From assembly GCA_041583495.1 (NCBI GenBank), contig JBFHFS010000023.1:1-64000 (forward strand): DNA of 64,000 bases, read 5' to 3'. The DNA comes from JBFHFS01 sp041583495 (GTDB lineage Bacteria > Bacteroidota > Bacteroidia > Bacteroidales > Marinilabiliaceae). Under the pieces are notes generated by a model. It saw only the letters and a program-made list of their open reading frames with translations. It had not been told where the DNA came from and made no database searches. A program made the position numbers and the translations under genes. Positions 8,995 to 17,541 of the stretch are shown here, in pieces. Position 1 is the stretch's first letter. Every line of letters begins with the position of its first letter.

Positions 8995-11232
8995 ATGAAA
9001 CCATTATTAAAATTGTCCATCCTGGCCCTCCTCTTCTTTTCGCAATGCACCCCTCCCACTCAGGTGATTGTTAAAAACGGAAAAAGCGACTACACCATTG
9101 TGTTGCCGAATCAGGAAGACACCCTTCTTTTATTCGCTGCCACTGAATTACAATCCTATATCGAAAAAACCACAAAGGTCAACCTACCCATCGAAACTGC
9201 GAAGGCCCGACCAGAGGGAAAAGTAATTCGATTGGGCTGGCCCGATTCCGGTGAATCCCTTCATTCAGCTACCATCCAGATTTCCTCCCATGACGAAGCC
9301 ATAGATCTCACCGGTGGCTCAAGTCTGAGTTCTCTTTATGCCGTCTACACCTTTTTGGAAAACTATGCAGGGGTCAGGTTTTATTCCCCCTGGGTTGAGA
9401 AAATTCCCACCGTTAGCACTCTGGAAATACCGGTTCACCTCCAATACACCTACACCCCCGACATCACTACCCGGACCGTACATTCGCGCATGTTTTACGA
9501 TCATCCGACCTTTGCCCATAAACTAAAAGTCACCCCCGAAGCTTTTCCGGGTTATGTTCCCGATGCAAGAGTTCATACCTTTAATACGTTTGTTCCTGAA
9601 AAGAAATATTTCAAAACCCATCCCGAGTATTTCGCCCTGCGCAATGGAAAGCGGCTTCCCTCCCAGCTATGCCTAACCAACCCGGATGTGTACGACCTTG
9701 TTGTGCAGGAAGTTGAAGGACTGCTTAAGCAGTACCCCAAAGCCAACGTCATCAGCGTTAGCCAGAACGACAACACACAACATTGTCAATGCCCCGAATG
9801 CAGTGCAGTGGATGAATCAGAAGAATCTCCTTCAGGATCGATGATCCAATTTGTCAACCGGGTGGCACGGGCCTTCCCCCATAAGCAAATATCTACTCTG
9901 GCCTACCAATACACGCGCAAAGCACCGGCCAATATCCTTCCCGAAAAGAATGTCCTGATTACCCTGTGCTCTATTGAATGCGATCGGAGCGGACCCATCC
10001 GTGAAAAATCAGCCGACTTCACCCACGACCTGGAAGCCTGGGGTAAACTCACCGACAAAATCCGAATATGGGATTACACCACCCAATTCACCAATTTTCT
10101 GGCACCATTCCCCAATCTGGAAACGCTCCAGCCAAACATTCAGCTTTTTAGAGACAACCACGCCAAATGGGTCTTTGAGCAACACAGCAACAACCCCAGT
10201 GAATTATTTGAACTGCGCTCTTACCTCACGGCCAAATTATTATGGGAACCCGACGCCAGCGCCGACAGTCTTACCGATGATTTCTTGAATGGCTATTACC
10301 AGGAAGCAGCACCCCTGGTAAAAAATTACATCACCACCATTCACAAAGAATTAAAAAAGGAACCTGATTTCTTTTTATTTCTTTATGGTGATCCCTCCCA
10401 GGCCTTCGATTCTTATCTAAGACCCGAACTGTTGTTGAAATACGATGACTGGTATAACCAGGCTGAAAAGGCCGTAGAGACCAAACCTGAAGTCATGGCC
10501 AGAGTAAAAACCGCCCGTTTAAGCATCGACTTTGCCCTTTTAGAGGCTGCCCGCAAACAACCCTTACCGGAAATTTCTCTGGTGCAAAAGAATAAAGAAG
10601 GCGCCTATGAGAAAAACAAGTCAACCCTTGACCGGCTCAACACTTTCGCTACCACCTGTGCGGCAAATAACATTACGCTGCTCAATGAAATGGGCTACCG
10701 AATTGAGGACTATGTAACCCAATACAAAGCAACCATGGAGCGGGCTCAAAACAACAATCTGGCTCTTAATAAACCAGTTGACCTCTTAACAAAGCCCAAA
10801 AAATATGCCAACGAAAACCCGTTAGCCCTCACCGACGGTGCTTACGGAGGTCTTAACTTTTATTCAAACTGGCTGGGGTTCGAGGGAAATAACCTGGAAG
10901 CCATCATTGACCTTCAACAAGAACAACTCATTTGCGAAATATCCTCGGCCTTTCTTCAGGTCACCAACCATTTGGTGTTCTTTCCCCTCGAGGTTACCTA
11001 TCTAACCTCCACCGACGGAAGCCATTTCAATCTGTTCGGAAAAATAAAGAATCAATTCCCACTGACCAGTGATAGCAAGGTCAACGACATCCAGAATTTC
11101 GTTTCGACCCACTCACCCATTGAAGCCAGGTACATTAAAATAGTGGGGAACAACCAGACAACACCCCCAATCTGGCACCATGGGGCAGGCTTGCCAGCGT
11201 GGTTGTTTGTGGATGAAGTAATGATAAAATAG
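8995..11232 (+). CDS. DUF4838 lipoprotein, probable glycoside-active protein
   Basis: A 745-aa surface or periplasmic lipoprotein. The ATG at 8995 is preferred because it gives a clean lipoprotein signal, MKPLLKLSILALLFF followed by the lipobox SQC; upstream in-frame starts at 8926 and 8944 only add a charged leader. The N-terminal ~120 residues resemble the alpha-glucuronidase/GH20-type N-terminal fold. The central DUF4838 region contains ISVSQNDNTQHCQCPECS and SGSMIQFVNRVARAFP. The last ~140 residues (from about LALNKPVDL) look like a discoidin/F5-8C-type carbohydrate-binding module. DUF4838 proteins are common in Bacteroidota glycan-degradation loci but the catalytic activity is not established. 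It is monocistronic. Confidence 0.85.
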   Translation: MKPLLKLSILALLFFSQCTPPTQVIVKNGKSDYTIVLPNQEDTLLLFAATELQSYIEKTTKVNLPIETAKARPEGKVIRLGWPDSGESLHSATIQISSHDEAIDLTGGSSLSSLYAVYTFLENYAGVRFYSPWVEKIPTVSTLEIPVHLQYTYTPDITTRTVHSRMFYDHPTFAHKLKVTPEAFPGYVPDARVHTFNTFVPEKKYFKTHPEYFALRNGKRLPSQLCLTNPDVYDLVVQEVEGLLKQYPKANVISVSQNDNTQHCQCPECSAVDESEESPSGSMIQFVNRVARAFPHKQISTLAYQYTRKAPANILPEKNVLITLCSIECDRSGPIREKSADFTHDLEAWGKLTDKIRIWDYTTQFTNFLAPFPNLETLQPNIQLFRDNHAKWVFEQHSNNPSELFELRSYLTAKLLWEPDASADSLTDDFLNGYYQEAAPLVKNYITTIHKELKKEPDFFLFLYGDPSQAFDSYLRPELLLKYDDWYNQAEKAVETKPEVMARVKTARLSIDFALLEAARKQPLPEISLVQKNKEGAYEKNKSTLDRLNTFATTCAANNITLLNEMGYRIEDYVTQYKATMERAQNNNLALNKPVDLLTKPKKYANENPLALTDGAYGGLNFYSNWLGFEGNNLEAIIDLQQEQLICEISSAFLQVTNHLVFFPLEVTYLTSTDGSHFNLFGKIKNQFPLTSDSKVNDIQNFVSTHSPIEARYIKIVGNNQTTPPIWHHGAGLPAWLFVDEVMIK

Positions 11233-11246
11233 AACGACCCAAAACC

Positions 11247-12533
11247 TTATTTAACGGCGGCAGAGGCGTCGTATCGTTTTACCTGACCCAAAAGTTCATG
11301 AATATAAAACAGATAGTACAATACGCCAATGGCCGAAAAGAAGATTAACACCAGGCGATAGCCTCCGTCAAAAAAGAACCAGGGCAGCAGGATGCCAATA
11401 AATACCCGCACGATTAACCCTATCAGGTAATACCAGATAACCCTTCGCTGGGTACGCAGAATATTAAATAAGACCGTGAACGGGATGGCAACACTCTGAA
11501 TGAGTATCAAAGGCAGAATCAACCGCCCTATATCTCCGGCCTCGACCCAATCGGCGCCCAGAAATACGGAAAAAGCCCGGGGTGCCAACAAGGCCGCCAT
11601 CAAACCAAATGGGAAAACCCATAACACCATTTTTTTCAAGGTGCTGAGAGCATAGTTGTAAAATGGTTCCGACTGGTTGAAATAATCCACACATCTCTTA
11701 AAGAAGACTTGTGACACACTCATTCCCCATAAGCCCAGCGGGGTCGCAAATACACGATACGAGATACCATAATAGGCCACCAGTGGCGCATCGAACAATA
11801 GGGACAGTAATATAATGGGCAAATGACTGGTTACCTGCTGCAAACCAGCCATTATGGTATTAAATACAAGGATCTCACGATAACGCAGCACAAAAAACTT
11901 CAGCCCTTTCAAACTCAGTGTCATCTTCGTGAAGGGAATCCCCCCAAACAAAACGACAAACAAAACGTTAAGCACCTGCCCTATTATCACCGCCAGAATT
12001 ATTGAAACCGTAAAGGGATAAAACCATCCCAGGGTCACGGTCAGGATCAAGATAGAGGCATTCTTCACCACATACGAAAGCCCTATTAACCGGAACTTTT
12101 TAGCATAATTAAGATAATATTCCAGGGAACTGACAATACTTCCCGACAGGCAATAAACGGGAATAAGAGGCAACCATGCCATCCACTTTTCAAAACGAAT
12201 GGCCAGGGGGGTTTCCGGGATAATCATTGCCGGCACGTACACCAACACCGAAAACACACTTCCAATGAGGAGCGAATAACCCAAATTGGATACCGCCACC
12301 TTTTCATTTCGACTCAGAACAATGGAATTGGGGCTTCTCAACGACACCAGCGACACCAGAATCTGGCCAATGGCAGAAAAAACAAAGAAAGGCCCAATCT
12401 CATCTGCAGAATAAAGCCATGGCATCAAAAACAGGGTAAGGAAATTTATCCCCTGGGCTATCAATGAAGCAGAAAAAAGAGGCAGAGAAGTACGTAAAAT
12501 TCCGTTCTCCTTATTTAGGATGGGATTAGTCAT
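11247..12533 (-). CDS. MOP-superfamily oligosaccharide flippase (Wzx-like)
   Basis: A 428-aa integral membrane protein with about 12 hydrophobic segments spread along its length and few soluble stretches, as in the polysaccharide-transport branch of the MATE/MOP superfamily. The N-terminus (RTSLPLFSASLIAQGINFLT) and the following short loop with the ADEIG motif are typical. Such proteins flip undecaprenyl-linked oligosaccharides across the inner membrane for capsule, O-antigen or exopolysaccharide synthesis. No glycosyltransferase genes are adjacent, so this is an orphan. Its stop is 14 bp from the convergent DUF4838 stop. Confidence 0.88.
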   Translation of the reverse strand: MTNPILNKENGILRTSLPLFSASLIAQGINFLTLFLMPWLYSADEIGPFFVFSAIGQILVSLVSLRSPNSIVLSRNEKVAVSNLGYSLLIGSVFSVLVYVPAMIIPETPLAIRFEKWMAWLPLIPVYCLSGSIVSSLEYYLNYAKKFRLIGLSYVVKNASILILTVTLGWFYPFTVSIILAVIIGQVLNVLFVVLFGGIPFTKMTLSLKGLKFFVLRYREILVFNTIMAGLQQVTSHLPIILLSLLFDAPLVAYYGISYRVFATPLGLWGMSVSQVFFKRCVDYFNQSEPFYNYALSTLKKMVLWVFPFGLMAALLAPRAFSVFLGADWVEAGDIGRLILPLILIQSVAIPFTVLFNILRTQRRVIWYYLIGLIVRVFIGILLPWFFFDGGYRLVLIFFSAIGVLYYLFYIHELLGQVKRYDASAAVK

Positions 12534-12641
12534 TCATAGTAAGTGTGGAAATGCGAAGGTATAAAATAAAAAATAGCGGCAATAATATCGGACAACTTTT
12601 GCCCAAACCATAAGTTAACGCATCCAACACAAGGGAATCAA

Positions 12642-12669
12642 TTCATGGCAGCCCGGGCGCCGCCATGAA
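12642..12669. repeat. Inverted repeat between aldolase-like and flippase genes
   Basis: TTCATGGC (12642-12649) and GCCATGAA (12662-12669) form a perfect 8-bp stem around a GC-rich 12-nt loop containing CCCGGG. No U-tract follows on either strand, so it is more likely an operator or mRNA structure upstream of the flippase gene than a terminator. Confidence 0.4.
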
Positions 12670-12732
12670 GTTAACCTGAGATCCATCTTGCTTAGTATCC
12701 TTGCCCGGGGAGCAAAAATGATCCAATAACCG

Positions 12733-14031
12733 TTAATACCCCAAAAACTTCTTCCTCAACGCCATCACCTGTTCATCATTGATGGGAACTAACTTACCCA
12801 GAGAAGCACCCATCGTTAATGATTTGGCACTAAATTCGGCCACTTCCAGTTTGTCAAATGTTCCAAGGAGTTTATCCCCGGTAACCAAAACCGAGTCGTT
12901 ATTAATAATCACCGCCGGGGTTTTTTCCGAGAGTGTTTCAAGAATGATCTTCTCCCCGGTAAAATGAGATCCGAAGGGCATGTTGGGAATATCCTGCAAA
13001 AAGATCCAACTCTCAGGAATGGTGCGTACATCCATTTTTTCTCCGGTTACACTATAGGCCATTAAATAGGGCGTTTGTGTGAGGATAATTGAGTTCACCT
13101 TAGGGTTACGTTTGTAAATCTCCTGGTGAAGCCAGGTGGAACGGCTGGGTAATTTGCCAGGTTCCCTTTTTCCATCCTTAATCTGAACAATATCCCGATT
13201 TTGAATATCCCAACGGGCAACGTTGGTAGGGGTAATTAAGAAATCATCGCCTTTCCAGCGCACCGAAACGGTTCCGTAAGAACTAATCATCAAATTCTGG
13301 TCACATGCCCGATGGACAATTTTTTTGATCTGCTCGCGAATCGCACGCTCATCTGAAGGATGTTCCACCGTTTCCATCTCGGGCAACAGGAGGGGAATTT
13401 GTTGCTCGAACTCCTCAATCTGTTCATCGGTCAGATAATTTGGCGATCCGATGGTATTTCCATTTATGAGCGTTCGGGCACAAAATTCCATGGTCTCAAA
13501 TCGCTGATAAGCATCGCCCAAATCCAGACCGCCAACCACCGTTCCGTGATTTTCCATGATGACCGCATTAAACCCCTTGTCGAATTCTTTGGCTATAACC
13601 TCGCCCAACTCCTCACTGCCGGGAAGTTCATAGGGAGCATATCCAATGGGCCCACAAACTTTTTTTGCCTGCGGAATGACATTCGTATTCGGAATCTGCC
13701 GGACGATGCTGAATGAGACCAGGGCAGGCGGATGAGCATGTATTACCGCACGAATTTCGGGTCGGCATTTATAAATGGCCACATGAAAAGGGTATTCCGA
13801 AGAGGGTTTATGACGGCCTTCAATGGTCCCGTCCTTACGCACGCAAATAATGTCGGAGGGGCGTAAAGTTCCTTTATCAATTGCCGAGGGAGTTACCCAA
13901 ACATCTCCATTTTCATCAATAATCGAAATGTTACCACCAGAAGTGGTGGTCATCCCACTTCGATAGATCTTATCGATAATTAGGATGATCTGGTCACGGG
14001 GATGCATCCATTTTGTATTTAATTTCATCAT
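12733..14031 (-). CDS. Tandem class II aldolase/adducin-domain protein
   Basis: A 432-aa protein made of two class II aldolase/adducin domains. The first (~10-195) keeps the metal and catalytic features: GGNISIIDENGDVWVTPS, SSEYPFHVAIY, the zinc pair HAHPPAL and ENHGTVVGG. The second (~235-432) keeps the fold signature (SSYGTVSVRWKGDDFLITPT, INNDSVLVTGD), but HxH is replaced by TQTPYL and no ENHG is present, so it is probably catalytically dead. Class II aldolases cleave or epimerise phosphosugars such as fuculose-1-phosphate. The ATG at 14029-14031, followed by a second ATG, is preferred over an upstream in-frame start because family similarity begins there and an A-rich GAAAAGAAA lies just upstream. 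It is monocistronic. Confidence 0.87.
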   Translation of the reverse strand: MMKLNTKWMHPRDQIILIIDKIYRSGMTTTSGGNISIIDENGDVWVTPSAIDKGTLRPSDIICVRKDGTIEGRHKPSSEYPFHVAIYKCRPEIRAVIHAHPPALVSFSIVRQIPNTNVIPQAKKVCGPIGYAPYELPGSEELGEVIAKEFDKGFNAVIMENHGTVVGGLDLGDAYQRFETMEFCARTLINGNTIGSPNYLTDEQIEEFEQQIPLLLPEMETVEHPSDERAIREQIKKIVHRACDQNLMISSYGTVSVRWKGDDFLITPTNVARWDIQNRDIVQIKDGKREPGKLPSRSTWLHQEIYKRNPKVNSIILTQTPYLMAYSVTGEKMDVRTIPESWIFLQDIPNMPFGSHFTGEKIILETLSEKTPAVIINNDSVLVTGDKLLGTFDKLEVAEFSAKSLTMGASLGKLVPINDEQVMALRKKFLGY

Positions 14032-14930
14032 TTTCTTTTCTTTTTTTGGTTGTGTTACGAATAAAACAAATGATCCTGATAATTTGCCATTGGCTGGGGC
14101 CCTGCCGGCCTCCCATAAAAACCTGATATCAGGGCCCGGCAATTTTCCGCTCATAAAGTTAATACCTTAAAGTAAAAAACAAAACCTGGCCCCCGTTGTG
14201 TTGTTAGCCGCGAAAAACCAAACTATTTTCTCGTCCACCCACAACCAGTTGAAAATATACATTATTGCTACTCAAAAAAGTGAGGTAGATATAATCGTGA
14301 ATCTCGTCATTAAATTTGAAAAAAAGGGATTATTTATATTTTTTAAATATTGCTGATGCGTTTGATTTCAACATTAATCTTGCCACGGAGTGGTAAAAAT
14401 ATCAATTCGAGTCAAAAAATCAACGAGCACTTATATGTTGTTTATTATCAATAAGATGAAATCACGTTTTTCAAGATAATACATCATCAGTATTTTTTGA
14501 AACTAAAAAGCCCGGTATCCATAAATAGCAATCCGCAGGCTTTATTTTAAACCATAACCACCCAATAAGCACCTTTCTTTAAGGTAGCAGAAGTGCTGTT
14601 GGTATCTTTTTGGGCTCCCTTAATGAAAAACAGAGAAGGCTTGGTGTCGCCCCTGCATCTTTCGAATATTCCATTCTTAGGAGCAATGACGGAGGTATAA
14701 AGGATATAAAAGCAACCCTCAGGCCCCGGAGCTCTTCCCTAAGTATGTTTAAATGCCTCCCTTTTCCCCATACGGATGAATTCCCCTTTCAACCCATGAT
14801 ACCTCTGGTGGCCGTAATGGCCTTCCACCACAAAGCACTAAATCAAGACGAAACAATCCGGCAATATCCGAACAAAGCAGTGTTTTATCGTCAACAAACC
14901 ACCCAAATGTTTTGTAAAGAAACTCCAGGG
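14032..14930. other. Long non-coding gap
   Basis: Roughly 900 bp with no gene I can support. A weak inverted repeat (AAAGCC ... GGCTTT) sits near 14508-14543. A plus-strand open frame across 14610-14993 shows no family resemblance and runs through a strong minus-strand terminator, so I do not call it. The AT-rich part (14270-14480) probably contains the promoter of the aldolase-like gene. Confidence 0.5.
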
Positions 14931-14966
14931 CAAAAAAAACCCACCACCGGTTTTCCCGGGGTGGGA
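14931..14966 (-). terminator. Rho-independent terminator of the DUF1080 gene
   Basis: Read on the minus strand, CCCACC/GGTGGG arms plus an inner CCGG/CCGG (one bulged base) form a GC-rich hairpin at 14940-14965, followed by eight U's (14932-14939). It lies about 70 bp after the DUF1080 stop and ends the minus-strand glycan module. Confidence 0.8.
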
Positions 14967-15034
14967 TTTATTTTTGTGGCGATCAGGAATTGAATCATTC
15001 CCCAAAAACCAGTGAACTCCTCATAAATTCAGGT

Positions 15035-15826
15035 TTAATCCATCACCTTCAGTTTAACATTTCGGAACCACACATCGTCTCCATGGTCCTGAAGACCGAT
15101 ATAACCTTGGCGATCCTTGCCACCGGCATTGATCATGTCGGTCCACCCTTTAAACTTACTGTTTTCTATCATGTTCTCCCATTCAGGGGTCCAGAGGTGA
15201 TATTCCAGCACCACTTCACCGTTTTGCATATGCACAACGGTACCTTTGTATACGATGATAGCCCCGGTATTCCACTCACCAAAACCTTTAGAGTTCTGCG
15301 GTTTGGCCGGAATCATATCGTAAAGAGAAGCCGATTGACGATTGCCATCTTTTCCCAGGCGGGCATCCAGGTGGTTCACATTATCCAGAATCTGATATTC
15401 GGGAGAGGACTTGAAGATGGGTTGACCCTCGATCTCCTGACTCAGGTAGAAAACCCCGCTGTTGGAGCCTTTGGCAACCTTCCACTCGAATTGCAACTCA
15501 AAATTCTTAAACGGACGATCAAAGATAATGTCGCCGCCATTTCTGGCACCCGCTTCGCCCTGGCCCGATCCATTTATTTTAATCGCACCATCGTCGATAC
15601 TCCAGGCGCCTGGCACATCCTGACGGCCATAACCACGCCAACCCTCGAAGGTCTTTCCATCGAACAACAACATCCAGCCAGCCGACTTTTCTGCGGCAGT
15701 CAGTGCATTGATGGGGGCTTTTTTATCCATAGCTTCTGATTTTCCTGCCACTTTTTTACTGCTACCACAGGCAGCCAAAACTAAAAGGCCGGTGAATACT
15801 CCTAATAATAATATCTGTTTCTTCAT
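15035..15826 (-). CDS. DUF1080 lipoprotein, probable 3-keto-glycoside hydrolase
   Basis: A 263-aa lipoprotein with a concanavalin-like DUF1080 domain. Starting at ATG 15824-15826 gives MKKQILLLGVFTGLLVLAAC, a textbook lipoprotein signal with lipobox LAAC. In-frame starts further upstream would force translation through a strong hairpin. Domain hallmarks are LFDGKTFEGWRGYG, GGDIIFDRPFKNFELQFEWK, NSGVFYLS and a C-terminal GYIGLQDHGDDVWFRNVKLK. Members of this family have been linked to cleavage of 3-keto-glucosides or 3-keto-disaccharides made by Gfo/Idh/MocA oxidoreductases. The immediately upstream gene is such an oxidoreductase, which supports that role here. The substrate is unknown. Confidence 0.88.
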   Translation of the reverse strand: MKKQILLLGVFTGLLVLAACGSSKKVAGKSEAMDKKAPINALTAAEKSAGWMLLFDGKTFEGWRGYGRQDVPGAWSIDDGAIKINGSGQGEAGARNGGDIIFDRPFKNFELQFEWKVAKGSNSGVFYLSQEIEGQPIFKSSPEYQILDNVNHLDARLGKDGNRQSASLYDMIPAKPQNSKGFGEWNTGAIIVYKGTVVHMQNGEVVLEYHLWTPEWENMIENSKFKGWTDMINAGGKDRQGYIGLQDHGDDVWFRNVKLKVMD

Positions 15827-15842
15827 TTTATTAACCATAAAT

Positions 15843-15874
15843 AGCCTTTCTGCAAAAGGTATTGCAGAAAGGCT
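15843..15874 (-). promoter_or_regulatory. 13-bp perfect hairpin just upstream of the DUF1080 start
   Basis: AGCCTTTCTGCAA (15843-15855) and TTGCAGAAAGGCT (15862-15874) pair perfectly around a 6-nt loop. On the minus strand the stem ends 16 nt before the lipoprotein ATG and starts about 55 nt after the oxidoreductase stop. No U-tract follows in the sense direction. An intercistronic stability or translation-control element is therefore more likely than a terminator. Confidence 0.6.
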
Positions 15875-15928
15875 TAAAAAATTAAAGATAATTTTCAAAT
15901 CGCATCCAAAAACAATTCTAAAAAACTG

Positions 15929-17416
15929 TTATTTGGGCATATCCGGAAGCTTCCATCCCTCTCTGTAGGTATGCTTGATAAGCTCCTGAGAGAAGGCTTG
16001 CGCATTAACCGGATCGGTCCACTTTTTAGAGAAGGTAGGATGACCATCGTGAATTTTAAAGCCGTCTTCCACCACTGTTTTAATAGTCTCGTCGTCGCCG
16101 ATATTGGTGAAACGCATATTTTGGCCGTCCCACTGAAGCTCTTTGTTAAGAGCCTGCAGACGAACGCCTAAAACGCCCATTACCACAATTTCGTTGAAGG
16201 GTCCTGCTTCATCAAACGAGGAGGTAGGCGCCAAACGATTCTCGGGACTCTCTTTACAGGCACGAACCCAATCCATTTCATGACTCACGGTCACCCTGCG
16301 CTCGGTTTTAGGAATATTAGGGGTACGACCACTCAACAGCCAGGGCTCTCTGCCATAACAACCGGCCACCAGGGCATCTTTAGTGCCATAAAAAATCACA
16401 CCACCCCCACCATTGTTCATGTTTTTACCTGCAGGCCATCCTTTAGGCATCAGAGGCTGAATACCGCCATCATACCAGTTCACCTCTACTTTTGGCATTT
16501 TTAATTTACCCTTCTTCTCCCTTTCGGGGAAGGTGAGTTTAACACGTTGAGCTGAAGGAGCACAATCGGTGAGCAGCAGGGTTGAACTTCCCTGTACCGC
16601 TGTTGGAAAGCCCAAATTCAATCCTTTAAAAACAGGATGCATGATGTGGCAAGCCATGTCACCCAGGGCACCGGTTCCAAAATCCCACCATCCCCGCCAG
16701 TTCCAGGGAGTATAAATTTCGTTGAAAGGCCGCATATTGGCCGGCCCGATAAATAAATCCCAGTTTAAAGTTTCGGGAACCCATTGACCCTGACTGGGCC
16801 GGTTGAGCCCCTGGGGCCAGATGGGCCGGTCGGTGAAAGTATCCACATGAGTGACCTCACCGATCTCGTTGTTCCACAACCACTCGCAAGTGGTAGCAAC
16901 CCCTTCGCCCGAAGCGCCCTGATTACCCATCTGGGTAGCCACCTTATACTTTTGGGCTAATTTAGTAAGCAATCTGGACTCATAAACCGTATGTGTTAAG
17001 GGCTTCTGAACATAGACATGTTTGCCCAGGGTGATGGCGTGAGCCGCAATGGCCGCATGGGTATGATCGGCAGTAGCCACCACTACGGCATCGATGGAAC
17101 CGGCCATCTCATCAAACATCTTGCGCCAATCCCAAAAACGTTTTGCATTGGGGAAATGCTCAAAAACATGATTGGCATAGGACCAATCCACATCACAAAG
17201 AGCTACAATATTCTCGCTCTCCAGGTTTTTTAAGTTAGCAAAGCCCATTCCGCCAACTCCCACAGCGGCAATATTAAGCTTATCGCTTGGGGCTTTTCGG
17301 TTTAGACGGCCCCCTAAGGCAACATTGGGAATAACGGTAATTCCCGCGGCAACAGCAGCTGCATTTTTGATAAAACGACGTCTGCCATTCCCTTCAAAAT
17401 CATTCTTGTTTTTCAT
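15929..17416 (-). CDS. Tat-exported Gfo/Idh/MocA-family oxidoreductase
   Basis: A 495-aa NAD(P)-dependent sugar oxidoreductase. The N-terminus has a twin-arginine signal, RRRFIKNAAAVAAG, so the folded enzyme with bound cofactor is probably exported. The Rossmann fold follows (AAVGVGGMG near residue 53, ALCDVDW) with the family motif VQKPLTHTVYE near 138, which contains the catalytic Lys, and a C-terminal alpha/beta substrate domain. The extra length over cytosolic members (about 350 aa) is typical of secreted Bacteroidota and Planctomycetes homologues. It lies between sulfatase and DUF1080 genes on the same strand, consistent with oxidising a glycan hydroxyl to the 3-keto form before cleavage by the DUF1080 protein. 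Confidence 0.92.
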   Translation of the reverse strand: MKNKNDFEGNGRRRFIKNAAAVAAGITVIPNVALGGRLNRKAPSDKLNIAAVGVGGMGFANLKNLESENIVALCDVDWSYANHVFEHFPNAKRFWDWRKMFDEMAGSIDAVVVATADHTHAAIAAHAITLGKHVYVQKPLTHTVYESRLLTKLAQKYKVATQMGNQGASGEGVATTCEWLWNNEIGEVTHVDTFTDRPIWPQGLNRPSQGQWVPETLNWDLFIGPANMRPFNEIYTPWNWRGWWDFGTGALGDMACHIMHPVFKGLNLGFPTAVQGSSTLLLTDCAPSAQRVKLTFPEREKKGKLKMPKVEVNWYDGGIQPLMPKGWPAGKNMNNGGGGVIFYGTKDALVAGCYGREPWLLSGRTPNIPKTERRVTVSHEMDWVRACKESPENRLAPTSSFDEAGPFNEIVVMGVLGVRLQALNKELQWDGQNMRFTNIGDDETIKTVVEDGFKIHDGHPTFSKKWTDPVNAQAFSQELIKHTYREGWKLPDMPK

Positions 17417-17541
17417 GAAATAATAGAGTTAGAATTTATATGGAAACTATACGTATATTTTTAAGACTGTTAAAGTAGAAAAAAAACGCAGAAAAACCAA
17501 CAATATCAGCTTGTTAACAAAAAATAACACAACACCCTATC

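Noticed and set aside
14610..14993. 127-aa plus-strand open frame
   Set aside because: It has no family resemblance, runs through a strong minus-strand terminator at 14931-14966, and begins in a gap with no promoter signal.
14990..15739. 249-aa plus-strand open frame opposite the DUF1080 gene
   Set aside because: The minus-strand frame carries a lipoprotein signal and DUF1080 motifs; the plus-strand frame is a by-product.
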